Positions 29,971-41,484 are shown, numbered from the stretch's first letter. The stretch: 64,000 nucleotides of DNA from Billgrantia sulfidoxydans (GCF_017868775.1 NZ_CP053381.1:620001-684000); one strand, 5' to 3'. Program-made: numbers and translations. The notes: generated from the sequence alone by a model not told the origin.

Positions 29971-30501
29971 TTACTCGAAATCGTCTTCGACATCGTCTTC
30001 GGTGACTTCTCCGCCGTCACCGACGGGGCCTGCACCGGTGGTACCGGTGGTCTGCCACACGCCTTCACGCTCACCGCGCTCATCGATGCGACGGTTGCGC
30101 TCATCGTCGAACCACTCCTCGTTGTACTCGGGGAAGTTCTCGAGTTCGTCCTCGCTGGCGTCGACCATGATGCGGTGGGAGACGTCGTCGTCATCGCGCT
30201 CGGTCTCCAGGGTGAAGTGCTCGATGCCGACCACCACTTCATCGCCGCCGATGCCCCACAGGCCGCCCGCGTTCACTACCACGGCGCTGACCTTGCCTTC
30301 GTCATCAAGCAGGAGGTTCTCGACGTTGCCGACGTCCTCGTCGCTGTCGTCGACGTGGTAGACGTCGGCGCCGATGATGTCGTCGGCGGAGTAGAGGCCC
30401 TGGGCCGCCTTGGGATCGTTCTCCTGCGCGATCGCCTGGGTCCCGAGGGCCAGGCTACCGGTTACGGCTGCCACTGCGATGGTAAGTAGATGCTTTTGCA
30501 T
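29971..30501 (-). CDS. Secreted PRC-barrel domain protein
   Basis: This 176-aa exported protein has a clear signal peptide (MQKHLLTIAVAAVTGSLALGTQAIAQ) and a PRC-barrel-like core (YSADDIIGADVYHVDDSDEDVGNVENLLLDDEGKVSAVVV). Its tail is very acidic and ends in EDDVEDDFE, in keeping with a salt-adapted periplasmic proteome. The start at 30501 has GGAGAG upstream. It lies 55 bp downstream of csbD on the same strand. Function unknown; related genes are often stress-linked. Confidence 0.85.
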   Translation of the reverse strand: MQKHLLTIAVAAVTGSLALGTQAIAQENDPKAAQGLYSADDIIGADVYHVDDSDEDVGNVENLLLDDEGKVSAVVVNAGGLWGIGGDEVVVGIEHFTLETERDDDDVSHRIMVDASEDELENFPEYNEEWFDDERNRRIDERGEREGVWQTTGTTGAGPVGDGGEVTEDDVEDDFE

Positions 30502-30556
30502 GATCGCTCTCCTTTCCATGGTTCGGATCTTGCTCAGTGGGAAGTCAATCTCCGCT

Positions 30557-30754
30557 CTAGAGGTTGCGTGCCCACTCATCGGCCTGGCGTTCCGCTTCTT
30601 CACGCTCCAGGCCATAGCGCTGTTGCAGCTTGCCGATCAGCTGCTCCCGCTTGCCGGCAATCTGGTCGAGTTCCTCGTCGCTGAATTCGCCCCAGCTGGC
30701 ACGGGCCTTGCCCATGTACTCTTTCCATTTGCCTTCGATCTGGTCCCAGTTCAT
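30557..30754 (-). CDS. CsbD family stress protein
   Basis: This 65-aa CsbD-like protein opens with the family signature MNWDQIEGKWKEYMGKARASWGEFSDEELDQIAGKRE in pattern and ends in a helical segment. CsbD proteins are small, hydrophilic and induced by general stress; no molecular role is settled. It probably shares a transcript with the PRC-barrel gene. Confidence 0.9.
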   Translation of the reverse strand: MNWDQIEGKWKEYMGKARASWGEFSDEELDQIAGKREQLIGKLQQRYGLEREEAERQADEWARNL

Positions 30755-30874
30755 CTCGTCACTCCTTCCATGAGTGAATATGACGTGTACTTCATCAAAC
30801 TAGATCAGGTGCCTGGCGCTGTAAGTCAAAGTCGGTTTCGGACTGTTTCGAAGCGTAATTAGGAGCGCGGCGGG

Positions 30875-31954
30875 CTAGACCAGCAAGCGGCGGAAGGCAC
30901 GCAGCATCAGCGGCATCAGGAGCATCAAGGCCGTGATCCGCAGCAGGTGATGAGAGGTCACGAATGCAGGGTCGATGCCGAGCGAAAGGGCAACGAGGCT
31001 CAGCTCCGGGGCGCCGCCGGGCATGTTGGCCAGTAGCGCCGCCGCCATGGAGTACCCGGTCACCACATGAATGCTCCAGGCCGCCGCGATGGCAAGCATC
31101 AGCAGCATCGTTGCTTGCAGCGTCGCCATCCACAGGTTGAAGGCCACGGCGGCTAGCGGCGTGCCCCCGAAGCGGATGCCCACCGAGACCCCGATAATGA
31201 CCTGGGCGATGGCCAGCACCGAAGGGGGAACCACCGCATGAGTCAGCCCAGTGAGGTGAAGTGTTGCCGACACCAGCGCGGGGCCGAACAGGAAGGCATT
31301 GGGCAGGCGCAGCAGGCGGCCCAGGCCGATGCCGGCCACGCCTGAGCCCACCAGCCAGGCCATATCGGAGAGCGAGGGAAGCCACAGCCAGGAGGCGGCG
31401 TCGGCGGGGCGCATGCCGAGCTCGACATGGCCCAGCACGTCAAGCAACGGGGGTATCGCAAGCAGCAGGACCAGGATGCGGGTGGCGTGGGTCAGGCCGA
31501 CGATGCGCAGGTCCGCCCCCGACTCCATGGCCATGGCAGTGATCGCCGAAACGCCGCCGGGAATGCCGGCGTACAGGGAGGTCTCGACGGAATAACCGGC
31601 CACTCGATGCGCGAACCAGAACGAGAACGCCCACATCACGGACGTGGCGAGCAGCATCATGCCGAGGCTGATCGTCCACGACGCGACGTCGCCGGCCATG
31701 TCGGGGGAGAAGGCCGACCCCAGCATGACGCCGATCACCGCCAGCACGGCCTTGCGCGCCGACCCCGGGCCGCGCAGCCGCATCCCGGCCAGGCTGGGCA
31801 GGGTCGTGGCCAGCATGGCACCCAGCAGCCAGGGCAGCGGCAGGCCGGCCCAGTAAGCGAGGCTGCCGCCGAGCAGGCCCAGCAGCAGGGTGGGGAGAAA
31901 GGCGCGCAGGGCGTCGAATCGGGTTCGCTTCGAGGGCAAGGCCGGTATCCGCAT
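30875..31954 (-). CDS. AbrB family (COG3180) membrane protein
   Basis: This 359-aa protein has about ten hydrophobic segments and two related halves, each with a GxxxG-rich motif (PWLLGAMLATTLPSLAGM and the later LANMPGGAPELSLVAL). This is the AbrB/putative transporter family of COG3180, sometimes mislabelled ammonia monooxygenase. It lies 48 bp downstream of tctA on the same strand and may be co-transcribed with the tricarboxylate transporter. Substrate unknown. Confidence 0.82.
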   Translation of the reverse strand: MRIPALPSKRTRFDALRAFLPTLLLGLLGGSLAYWAGLPLPWLLGAMLATTLPSLAGMRLRGPGSARKAVLAVIGVMLGSAFSPDMAGDVASWTISLGMMLLATSVMWAFSFWFAHRVAGYSVETSLYAGIPGGVSAITAMAMESGADLRIVGLTHATRILVLLLAIPPLLDVLGHVELGMRPADAASWLWLPSLSDMAWLVGSGVAGIGLGRLLRLPNAFLFGPALVSATLHLTGLTHAVVPPSVLAIAQVIIGVSVGIRFGGTPLAAVAFNLWMATLQATMLLMLAIAAAWSIHVVTGYSMAAALLANMPGGAPELSLVALSLGIDPAFVTSHHLLRITALMLLMPLMLRAFRRLLV

Positions 31955-32002
31955 CAGGACATCAGGAACGGGGGTATCGCCGGGGCCGGGCCCCGGCGGG
32001 GG

Positions 32003-33505
32003 TCAGGCGCGTCCCAGGCGCGCCTTGACCAGCCTGGGCAGCAGCCACGGCAGCACCAGCAGCGCCGCGGCGGCGATCCACAGGCCCAGCGAGATGCCCG
32101 AGCGCCACAGGATCTCCACCTCGCCGCCGCTGATCGACAGGGCGCGGCGCAGGTTCTGCTCCATCAGCCCGCCCAGCACGTAGCCGAGGATCACCGGGGC
32201 CAGCGAGAAGCCCAGCTTGCGCAGCAGGTAGCCGAACACGCCGATGACCAGCATCAGGTAGATGGCGGTGAGGTCGGAGTGGAGCTGGTAGACCCCGACG
32301 AAGGCCAGGATGGCGATACCCGGCACCAGCACCCAGCGCGGGATGGTCAGCACCCGGGCGAACACACCGGCGAGCGGCAGGTTGAGTGCCAGCAGCACCA
32401 GGTTGCCGATGTACAGCGAAGCGATCAGGCCGCCGGCGACTTCCGGGCGTTCGCTGAACATCATCGGCCCGGGGGTGATGTTGTAGAGCATCAGCGCGCC
32501 GAGCAGCACGGCGGTGGTGCCGGAACCGGGAATGCCCAGGGTCAGCATCGGCACGAACGAGCCCGCCGCCGCTGCATTGTTGGCCGACTCCGGTGCCGCC
32601 AGGCCGCGCATGTCGCCGTTGCCGAAGGTGCCTTCCTTGTCGGAGAGGCGCTTCTCGGTGGTGTAGGACACCGCGCCGGCCACCGAGGCCCCGGTACCCG
32701 GCAGCACGCCGATGATGAAGCCGATCAGCCCCGAGCGCAGCATGGCGCCCTTGCAGAAGAGCACCTCCTTGAGGGTGACGAAGACCCGCCCCAGCGGAGG
32801 AATGTCGCCGCTGGAATCCTTGCGGTTGGCATGCTCGAGCATCAGCAGGATCTCGCTGATGGCGAACAGGCCGATGATCATCACCACGAAGTCGATGCCG
32901 TCGTAGAGTTCGGCCATGCCGAAGGTATAACGCAGCACCCCGGTGCCCGAATCGACGCCGACGGTGCCGATCAGCACGCCCAGCACCGCGCCGATGGCGG
33001 TCTTGATCGGGTCCTTGCCCATCATCACCGACATCGAGGCGAAGGCGAACACCATCAGGGCGAAGAACTCGGCGGGGCCGAACATCACCGCGACTTCCGC
33101 CAGCAGCGGGGCGAACAGCGTCAGGCCGAGGATGGCGATGGTCGCGCCGACGAAGGAACTGACCGCCGACAGGCCCAGTGCCGGGCCGGCGAGCCCCTGC
33201 TTGGCCAGCGGGTGGCCGTCGAGGGTGGTCATGACCGCCCCGGCATCGCCGGGCACGTTGAGCAGGATGCTCGACATGCGGCCGCCGTATTCGGCCCCGG
33301 TGTAGATGCCGGCGAGCAGGATCAGCGCCGATTCGGCCGGTAGGCCCAGGGTGTAGGCCAGCGGCATCAGGATGGCGATGCCGTTGATCGGGCCGATGCC
33401 GGGCAGGGCGCCGAACAGCGTGCCGAGCAGGGCGCCGAGGAAGGCCAGCCCGAGATTCAGCGGGCTCAGCGCAACGCCGAAGCCCTGGATCAGGAAATCG
33501 AACAT
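32003..33505 (-). CDS. tctA: Tripartite tricarboxylate transporter large permease TctA
   Basis: This 500-aa, roughly 12-helix permease subunit of a TTT-family transporter carries the conserved loops GALLGTLFGALPGIGPINGI and IGVLPGTGASVAGAVSYT. It works with TctB and the periplasmic TctC to import citrate or another carboxylate using an ion gradient. Order tctC-tctB-tctA on the minus strand, 12 bp after tctB, with the regulators divergent. Confidence 0.95.
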   Translation of the reverse strand: MFDFLIQGFGVALSPLNLGLAFLGALLGTLFGALPGIGPINGIAILMPLAYTLGLPAESALILLAGIYTGAEYGGRMSSILLNVPGDAGAVMTTLDGHPLAKQGLAGPALGLSAVSSFVGATIAILGLTLFAPLLAEVAVMFGPAEFFALMVFAFASMSVMMGKDPIKTAIGAVLGVLIGTVGVDSGTGVLRYTFGMAELYDGIDFVVMIIGLFAISEILLMLEHANRKDSSGDIPPLGRVFVTLKEVLFCKGAMLRSGLIGFIIGVLPGTGASVAGAVSYTTEKRLSDKEGTFGNGDMRGLAAPESANNAAAAGSFVPMLTLGIPGSGTTAVLLGALMLYNITPGPMMFSERPEVAGGLIASLYIGNLVLLALNLPLAGVFARVLTIPRWVLVPGIAILAFVGVYQLHSDLTAIYLMLVIGVFGYLLRKLGFSLAPVILGYVLGGLMEQNLRRALSISGGEVEILWRSGISLGLWIAAAALLVLPWLLPRLVKARLGRA

Positions 33506-33517
33506 GAGGGCGTTCCT

Positions 33518-33967
33518 CTAGAGTAACGGGCGCAGCCAGTCACCGCTGGGCAGCGAGATCCCAAGCCCGGCGGTGAACACGTAATAGCTACCCACGGCCA
33601 TCAGCACGCCGGTCAGCAGCGCCTTGCCCCAGGGGGCGGCGAAGGCCCGGGCCAGGGCGACCGTCGTCAGCAGTGAGGTAGCGATGAAGCCCAGCCGCGT
33701 GAACAGCAGCGCGTAGACCAGCAGCGCGGCGAGCACCGCCAGCAGCTTCACGGCCAGGGAGCGGTCGGGCCAGTGGCCGTTGCTCCCGGGCTTGAGCACC
33801 AGCACCAGCGACAGCGCGGCGAGCAGGATGGCGAGAATCAGCGGAAAGGCCTTGGGCCCCACGGGATCGTAGCTGAAGGGCACGTGAAGCCTGGCGGCCT
33901 GGACGGCGACGAACGCCGCCAGACCGATCAGGCACAGGCCCAGCACTCGGTCGGCGGCGAGCTTCAT
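33518..33967 (-). CDS. tctB: Tripartite tricarboxylate transporter small subunit TctB
   Basis: This is a 149-aa protein with four hydrophobic helices, typical of the TctB subunit (GLCLIGLAAFVAVQAARL, YDPVGPKAFPLILAILLAAL). The start overlaps the tctC stop by 4 bp, so translation is coupled. Confidence 0.93.
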   Translation of the reverse strand: MKLAADRVLGLCLIGLAAFVAVQAARLHVPFSYDPVGPKAFPLILAILLAALSLVLVLKPGSNGHWPDRSLAVKLLAVLAALLVYALLFTRLGFIATSLLTTVALARAFAAPWGKALLTGVLMAVGSYYVFTAGLGISLPSGDWLRPLL

Positions 33968-34950
33968 TGGCTCAGACCCACTTCATCGGCAAGTGACTGG
34001 AACTGCGCGACCTGCTCCTGGACGTAGCTGTCGAAGTCGGGCCCGAAGCGCGACATCGGGAACAGCCCGCGGGCCTCGCGCAGCTCGGCGAACTGCTCCG
34101 ACTCGGAAAGCTCGGTGAGCCGCTCGACCCAGGCGGCGTAGGCTTCGTCGTCGACCTCGGGTCCCATGTAGTAGCCGCGCCAGATCGGCCACTGCACGTC
34201 GTAGCCCTGCTCGGCGGCGGTGGGAATCTCGGCATAGGGGCCGTCCATGCGCTCTTCGGAGAGGGCCGCCAGCACGCGGATCTTGCCGCTCTCGAGCTGC
34301 GACTTGAGCTCGGAGAGGTCGCCGGTGAAGACCTGGATGTGGTCGCCGAGCAGCGCCGCCAGCGCCTCGCCGCCACCCTCGAAGGCGACGTAGCGCAGAT
34401 CCTGTGGCGCAATGTCGGCGGACTTGGCGGTCAGCGCCGCCTTCATCCAGTCCTGGCTGCCGATCGTGCCGCCGGCGCCGAAGGCGATCTCGCCGGGGCT
34501 CTCGCGCAGATCGTCCATCAGCTCGTCGAGGTTCTGCCAGGGCGCATCGGCACTGACCACGATGGCGCCATAGTCGACGCCCAGGGCGCCCAGCCAGCGC
34601 ACTTCGGTGGCGTCGTACTGGCCGAACTTGCCCAGCGCCAGGTTGACCGCCGCGCCGGTACTGGCCGCCACGATCAGGTTGGGGTCGTCCTTGCGCACGC
34701 CGTTGACATGGTTGTAGGCCACGGCACCGATGCCGCCCGGCATGTAGGTGACGACCATCGGCTGGTCGATCAACCCGGTCTCCTGCAGGCCGTTGGCCGC
34801 CAAGCGGCAGGTCAGGTCGTAGCCGCCGCCCGGCTTGGCCGGGGCGATGCACTCGGTGGAATCGGATTGGGCCTGGGCGCCGCCGGCCACCAGCATGCCG
34901 CCCAGCAGGGCCAGCCCGGAGCAGTGACGGAAAGCCTTGTTGATCTTCAT
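33964..34950 (-). CDS. tctC: Tricarboxylate-binding periplasmic protein TctC
   Basis: This 328-aa Bug/TctC-type binding protein has a signal peptide (ALLGGMLVAGGAQAQ) and a mature start with ECIAPAKPGGGYDLTCRL, the carboxylate-binding loop region of the family. The start at 34950 gives the signal peptide directly; 43 residues open upstream have none. It is the first gene of the tct operon, divergent from tctD with a 143-bp shared control region. Confidence 0.94.
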   Translation of the reverse strand: MKINKAFRHCSGLALLGGMLVAGGAQAQSDSTECIAPAKPGGGYDLTCRLAANGLQETGLIDQPMVVTYMPGGIGAVAYNHVNGVRKDDPNLIVAASTGAAVNLALGKFGQYDATEVRWLGALGVDYGAIVVSADAPWQNLDELMDDLRESPGEIAFGAGGTIGSQDWMKAALTAKSADIAPQDLRYVAFEGGGEALAALLGDHIQVFTGDLSELKSQLESGKIRVLAALSEERMDGPYAEIPTAAEQGYDVQWPIWRGYYMGPEVDDEAYAAWVERLTELSESEQFAELREARGLFPMSRFGPDFDSYVQEQVAQFQSLADEVGLSQ

Positions 34951-35093
34951 GGCGAACTCCTGTTCTCTTGTTCTGGGAATGCGGAGAGGGATTTCCCCGC
35001 CTGCCATCGCCGTGGATGCCAGAACGGCCATGCTAGGCGCCCAACCTTTCATCAACCTGTCATCTCGCCACCGCCTCATAGGACTTTGGTCGT

Positions 35094-35762
35094 ATGCGCC
35101 TGCTCGTCGTCGAGGACGATCCTCTCATCGCCCGTTCGCTGCACCAGGCCCTGACGCCGCTGGGCAATACCGTCGAAGGCTTCGCAAGCCATGCCGAGGC
35201 CAGCGCGGCGCTGCGCCACGACAGCTTCGACCTGATCCTGCTCGACCTGGGCCTGCCCGACGGCGACGGCCTGACGCTGCTCGGCGAACTGCGCGAGCGC
35301 GGCGACACCACCCCGGTGCTGATCCTCACCGCCCGCGACGGCATCGACGACCGCGTGCGCGGGCTCGACCTGGGCGCCGACGACTACCTCGCCAAGCCGT
35401 TCTCGCTCGCCGAGCTCGAGGCGCGGGTGCGCGCCCTGTTGCGGCGCAGCCAGCAGCGCAGCGACAACCGCCTGCGCCTCGGCGCGCTGTGCTTCGACCC
35501 GGCCCTGGGCGTGGCCACGCTGCATGACGAGCCCCTTGAGCTGCCGCGCCGCGAACTGTGCCTGCTGGAAGACCTGCTGCTGCATGCCGGCAGCATCACC
35601 CCGCGCGAGATGCTCGAGAACCGGCTGTTCGGTTTCGGCGAGGTGGGCTCCAATGCCCTGGAGGTCTACATCAGCCGCCTGCGCAAGCGGCTGAAGGACA
35701 GCGGGCTGCGCATCCGCACCTTTCGCGGCCTGGGCTATCGGCTCGAGGAAGCGCGCGAGTGA
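35094..35762 (+). CDS. tctD: OmpR-family response regulator TctD
   Basis: This 222-aa regulator has a receiver domain (MRLLVVEDDPLIARSL, Asp in LILLDLGLPDGDG, LAKPF lysine) and a winged-helix DNA-binding domain (SNALEVYISRLRKRL, IRTFRGLGYRL). Divergent from tctCBA, which it presumably controls. Its stop overlaps the kinase GTG start (GTGA). Confidence 0.93.
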   Translation: MRLLVVEDDPLIARSLHQALTPLGNTVEGFASHAEASAALRHDSFDLILLDLGLPDGDGLTLLGELRERGDTTPVLILTARDGIDDRVRGLDLGADDYLAKPFSLAELEARVRALLRRSQQRSDNRLRLGALCFDPALGVATLHDEPLELPRRELCLLEDLLLHAGSITPREMLENRLFGFGEVGSNALEVYISRLRKRLKDSGLRIRTFRGLGYRLEEARE

Positions 35763-37171
35763 TCGAGGTCGACGGCACGCTCAAGTCGCGCCTCGCGATC
35801 TGGCTGTCGGTCACCGTGAGCGCCCTGGGCGCGCTGCTGCTGGTCGAGGCCTATGTCAGCTCGCAGCGCGCCGCCGAGCGCGCCTACGACAGCCAGCTCG
35901 AATCGGCGGCGCTGACCATTGCCGAGGCCGTGCAGTGGCAGGAAGGGCAGCCGGTGGTGGAGATTCCCGCCGCGGCATTGCAGATCATCGCCACCCGCCA
36001 TCAGGAGCGGGTCTTCTACGCCGTGCTCGACGCCGAGGGCCGGCGGGTCTCGGCCAACCTGGATATCCCCATTGCGGCCGAACGGCGTGCCGAGGTGGCC
36101 GAGGGGCCGGTGTGGACGAACGCCGAACACAGCGGCGCCGAGTGGCGCCTGCATGGCTGGGAGTTCGACTCGGCGGGCTGGGAGACCCAGGACCCGGTGC
36201 AGATCTGGGTCGGCCACACCCTGGCCGGGCGCCAGGCCCTGGTCCAGGAGCTGTTCGTGGGCGCGGTGAGCCGCTTCTTGGTCATGGTGCTGGTGGCAGG
36301 GCTGCTGATGCTGCTGGCGATGCGGGTGGCGTTGAAGCCCATGCGTCGCCTGCGCCAGCTGCTGCGCCAGCGCGAGGCCGACGACATGCGCCCGCTCGAT
36401 GCGCGGGTGCCGGAAGAGCTGCGCGAGCTGGCCGAAACGCTCGATACCCTGTTCGCTCGCCAGCGAGAGAGCCGCGATGCGCTGCTGCGTTTCACCGCCG
36501 ATGCCAGCCACCAGCTCAAGACGCCGCTGTCGGGGCTGCAGAGCACCAGCGAGCTGGCCTTGAAGAGCCCCCGGCCCGAGGAGTGGCACCGGGCGCTGGC
36601 GGCGGTCCACCAGGGGGCCGAGCGCACCAGCCGCCTGGCGAGCCAGCTGCTCAGCCTGGCGCGATTGCGTCACGTCGCCGATGGCCGTGCGATGAGCCGG
36701 CTCGACCTGGCGGCGCTGCTGCGCGAGACCGTGTTCGACTGGGCCGGGCGCGACGTCGCCCGGGGCCACGACCTGGGCCTGGCCGAACTTCCCGCTACCC
36801 CGATCCCCGTGCGCGGTGAGCCGTGGGCGCTGCGGGAACTGCTCGGCAACCTGATCGACAATGCCCTGCGCTACACGCCGCCGGGCAGCGTGATCACCCT
36901 GGGTCTGGTGCAGCACGCTGGAGCCAAGGGGCGCGCCGGGGAGGTCGAGCTCTACATCGAGGACGACGGTCCCGGCGTGTCCCCCGAGATGCTGGAGCGC
37001 CTGCATCAGCCCTTCGAGCGTGGCGGCCGCCAGGACACCGAAGGCTCGGGGCTGGGGCTGGCGATCGTCGACTCCATTGCCCGGCGCCACGACGCCCGCC
37101 TGAAGGTGGCGCCGCGCACGCCGCGTGGGCTGCGAATCAGCGTCTCTTTCCCCCTGGAGAACCGACCATGA
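35759..37171 (+). CDS. tctE: Sensor histidine kinase TctE
   Basis: This 470-aa kinase has two membrane helices (about residues 11-33 and 163-186) around a periplasmic sensor domain. The DHp box is FTADASHQLKTPLSGLQS, and the ATPase domain has NLIDNALRYTPPGS and GSGLGLAIVDS. The GTG start at 35759 overlaps tctD by 4 bp. The end overlaps the next gene by 4 bp, forming a three-gene tctD-tctE-binding-protein unit. Confidence 0.92.
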   Translation: MIEVDGTLKSRLAIWLSVTVSALGALLLVEAYVSSQRAAERAYDSQLESAALTIAEAVQWQEGQPVVEIPAAALQIIATRHQERVFYAVLDAEGRRVSANLDIPIAAERRAEVAEGPVWTNAEHSGAEWRLHGWEFDSAGWETQDPVQIWVGHTLAGRQALVQELFVGAVSRFLVMVLVAGLLMLLAMRVALKPMRRLRQLLRQREADDMRPLDARVPEELRELAETLDTLFARQRESRDALLRFTADASHQLKTPLSGLQSTSELALKSPRPEEWHRALAAVHQGAERTSRLASQLLSLARLRHVADGRAMSRLDLAALLRETVFDWAGRDVARGHDLGLAELPATPIPVRGEPWALRELLGNLIDNALRYTPPGSVITLGLVQHAGAKGRAGEVELYIEDDGPGVSPEMLERLHQPFERGGRQDTEGSGLGLAIVDSIARRHDARLKVAPRTPRGLRISVSFPLENRP

Positions 37172-38196
37172 TGCCCCGCTGTTTCCACGCCTTCGCGTTC
37201 GTCGCTCTGCTGCTGGCGGCGGCACCGGGCCGGGCGGCGACTCCGCTCGTGGTCGAGGCGGCGCTCGACCGCGAGGTGGTCGCACCGCTGCTGGCCGCCT
37301 TCGAGCTGGCGCATCCCGACATCGAGCTGGACTTCCGCGACCGCTCCACGCTGGAGGTCGACGAGCGCGTGGCCGGCGCGGCCCCGGCGCCGGACGTGGT
37401 GATCAGCTCGGCCATGCCGTGGCAGATGGCACGCGTCAACGAGGGCTACGCCAGCCGCCTGGATTCGGCCGAGGCGCGGGCCTGGCCGGAGTGGGCCAAG
37501 TGGCGCGACGAGGTGTTCGGCTTCACCTTCGAGCCGATCGTCATGGCCTACCGCCTCGACCTGTCGCGCCACATGATGCCGCCGGCCACCCATGCCGACC
37601 TGCACACCCTGCTGACCGAGCAGCGGGAACGGCTGCGCGGGCGGGTGACCTCCTACTCGCCGGCACACAGCGGGGTGGGCTACACGCTGTTCCAGCAGGA
37701 TGCCCGCTATACCACCCGTTTCTGGGACCTGGTCGCCGCCATGGGCAACGCCGAGGCCGTGCTCGAAGCCAACACCCGCGACATGCTCGAAGGCATCAGC
37801 GAAGGGCGCTACTGGCTGGGCTACAACCTGCTGGGTTCCTACGCCATGGTGTGGGCCCAGGAGCATCCCGAAGTGATCGTCCAGGTGCCCCAGGACTACT
37901 CGCTGGTGATGATGCGCATGGCGTTCATCCATCGGGATGCGCCAAATCCGCGCGCCGCAGAGACCTTCCTCAACTTCCTGCTCAGCCGGGAAGGGCAGCA
38001 CGTGCTGGCGGGCGAGACCCCGCTGTTCAGCATTCACCCGGAGGTGACCGGCCCCTATACCGCGCAGCGCCTGCGCGACCAGGTCGGCGATCGGCTCTAT
38101 CCCATTCCGCTCAATGCCTCGCTGCTGGCCTTCGTCGACCCGCAGCGCCGCGACGCCTTCATGCAGCGCTGGCGGCGCGAATTCGAACGCCGTTGA
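37168..38196 (+). CDS. Periplasmic extracellular solute-binding protein linked to TctDE
   Basis: This 342-aa exported protein of the Fe3+/polyamine-type ABC solute-binding fold has a signal peptide (AFVALLLAAAPGRA) and domains starting TPLVVEAALDREVVAPLL. No ABC permease or ATPase lies nearby. The ATG overlaps the tctE stop, so it is coupled to the kinase. That arrangement suggests a ligand-presenting co-sensor for TctE, though a transport role with distant partners is possible. Confidence 0.82.
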   Translation: MMPRCFHAFAFVALLLAAAPGRAATPLVVEAALDREVVAPLLAAFELAHPDIELDFRDRSTLEVDERVAGAAPAPDVVISSAMPWQMARVNEGYASRLDSAEARAWPEWAKWRDEVFGFTFEPIVMAYRLDLSRHMMPPATHADLHTLLTEQRERLRGRVTSYSPAHSGVGYTLFQQDARYTTRFWDLVAAMGNAEAVLEANTRDMLEGISEGRYWLGYNLLGSYAMVWAQEHPEVIVQVPQDYSLVMMRMAFIHRDAPNPRAAETFLNFLLSREGQHVLAGETPLFSIHPEVTGPYTAQRLRDQVGDRLYPIPLNASLLAFVDPQRRDAFMQRWRREFERR

Positions 38197-39768
<1,572 letters not shown>

Positions 39769-39791
39769 CCGCCAGCTCGAAAGAGACAAAC

Positions 39792-39813
39792 GCGGCGGGT
39801 ATCATCCCGCCGC
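39792..39813 (+). other. Hairpin in the guaB-guaA spacer
   Basis: An 8-bp GC stem (39792-39799 with 39806-39813) with a six-base loop and a short T run after it. It may be a partial terminator or an RNA-processing site between guaB and guaA. Confidence 0.4.
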
Positions 39814-39863
39814 ACGCTTTTGCATCCGGCCCGCCGCCATACGCTGCCAGTAGAGACGACCCG

Positions 39864-41438
39864 ATGACCGACATTCACGCCCACAAGATCCTCATCCTCG
39901 ACTTCGGCTCCCAGTACACCCAGCTGATCGCCCGCCGCGTGCGCGAGATCGGCGTGTACTCCGAAGTGCGTGCCTTCGACATCACCGAGGAGGAGATCCG
40001 CGAGTACGCCCCCAACGGCATCATCCTCTCCGGCGGCCCGGAATCCACCGTGGCGGCCGGCTCGCCCCGCGCGCCCCAGTGCGTGTTCGAGATGGGCCTG
40101 CCGGTGCTCGGCATCTGCTACGGCATGCAGACCATGGCGGTGCAGCTCGGCGGCGAGGTGGAAGGCTCCAACAAGCAGGAGTTCGGCTACGCCCAGGTCA
40201 AGGTCGACGGCAGCGACGAGCTGTTCCGCGACATCAAGGACCACGTCGACCACGACGGCAAGGCGCTGCTCGACGTGTGGATGAGCCACGGCGACAAGGT
40301 CGCCCGTGCGCCGGAGCCCTTCACCGTCACCGCCTCGACCCCGAGCTGCCCCGTGGCCGCCATGACCTGGCCCGAGAAGCGCTTCTACGCCGTGCAGTTC
40401 CACCCCGAGGTGACCCATACCCTGCAAGGCATGCGCATCCTCGAGCACTTCGTGGTCGGCATCTGCGGCGCCGAGAAGCTGTGGACCCCGGCACGCATCA
40501 TCGAAGACCAGATCGCCCGCGTGCGCGACCAGGTCGGCGACCGCCACGTGCTGCTCGGCCTCTCCGGCGGCGTGGACTCCTCGGTGGTGGCCGCGCTCTT
40601 GCACCGCGCCATCGGCGACCAGCTCACCTGCGTGTTCGTCGACAACGGCCTGCTGCGCAAGAACGAAGGCGACCAGGTGATGGAAACCTTCGCCCAGCAC
40701 ATGGGCGTGAAGGTGATCCGCGTGGACGCCGAAGACCTGTTCCTCTCCAAGCTGGAAGGCGAGAACGACCCGGAGGCCAAGCGCAAGATCATCGGCAACA
40801 CCTTCATCGACGTGTTCGATGAAGAGGCCAGCAAGATCGAAGGCGTCGACTTCCTGGCCCAGGGCACCATCTACCCCGACGTGATCGAATCCGCCGCCAG
40901 CAAGACCGGCAAGGCCCACGTGATCAAGTCGCACCACAACGTCGGCGGCCTGCCCGAGACCATGAAGCTGCAGCTGGTCGAACCGCTGCGCGAACTGTTC
41001 AAGGACGAAGTGCGCAAGCTCGGCCTGGAACTCGGCCTGCCCTACGACATGGTGTACCGCCACCCCTTCCCGGGGCCGGGCCTGGGCGTGCGCATCCTCG
41101 GCGAAGTGAAGAAGGAGTACGCCGACATCCTGCGCGAAGCAGACGCCATCTTCATCGAGGAACTGCACAACGCCGACTGGTACCACAAGACCAGCCAGGC
41201 CTTCGCCGTGTTCCTGCCGGTGAAATCCGTCGGCGTAGTCGGCGACGGCCGCCGCTACGAATGGGTCATCGCCCTGCGCGCCGTGGAAACCATCGACTTC
41301 ATGACCGCACGCTGGGCCCACCTGCCGTACGAGCTGCTGGAGAAAGTCTCCAACCGCATCATCAACGAGATCCGCGGCGTCTCCCGCGTGACGTACGACG
41401 TCAGCAGCAAGCCACCCGCGACGATCGAGTGGGAGTGA
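39864..41438 (+). CDS. guaA: GMP synthase (glutamine-hydrolysing)
   Basis: GuaA aminates XMP to GMP. The 524-aa protein has an N-terminal class I glutamine amidotransferase domain (catalytic Cys in GICYGMQ, His-Glu in FHPEVTHT). The ATP-pyrophosphatase P-loop is [10 protein letters not shown], and a C-terminal dimerisation domain ends [11 protein letters not shown]. The gene is intact. Its final 46 bp are repeated imperfectly at 50723-50768, marking the insertion site of the downstream island. Confidence 0.97.
   Translation: MTDIHAHKILILDFGSQYTQLIARRVREIGVYSEVRAFDITEEEIREYAPNGIILSGGPESTVAAGSPRAPQCVFEMGLPVLGICYGMQTMAVQLGGEVEGSNKQEFGYAQVKVDGSDELFRDIKDHVDHDGKALLDVWMSHGDKVARAPEPFTVTASTPSCPVAAMTWPEKRFYAVQFHPEVTHTLQGMRILEHFVVGICGAEKLWTPARIIEDQIARVRDQVGDRHVLLGLSGGVDSSVVAALLHRAIGDQLTCVFVDNGLLRKNEGDQVMETFAQHMGVKVIRVDAEDLFLSKLEGENDPEAKRKIIGNTFIDVFDEEASKIEGVDFLAQGTIYPDVIESAASKTGKAHVIKSHHNVGGLPETMKLQLVEPLRELFKDEVRKLGLELGLPYDMVYRHPFPGPGLGVRILGEVKKEYADILREADAIFIEELHNADWYHKTSQAFAVFLPVKSVGVVGDGRRYEWVIALRAVETIDFMTARWAHLPYELLEKVSNRIINEIRGVSRVTYDVSSKPPATIEWE
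41393..41438 (+). repeat. Left end repeat of the guaA island (attL-like)
   Basis: The last 46 bp of guaA, including its stop, match 50723-50768 at 44 of 46 positions. The first 24 bases are identical. This is what site-specific integration into the guaA 3' end leaves behind. Confidence 0.85.
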
Positions 41439-41484
41439 GGCGCGTCTAGGCAGAACGCCTGACACAGCTAAGCTGACCGAGATC

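Noticed and set aside
31978..31998. GC hairpin between the AbrB-type gene and tctA
   Set aside because: There is no T run on the transcribed strand, so it is not counted as a terminator.
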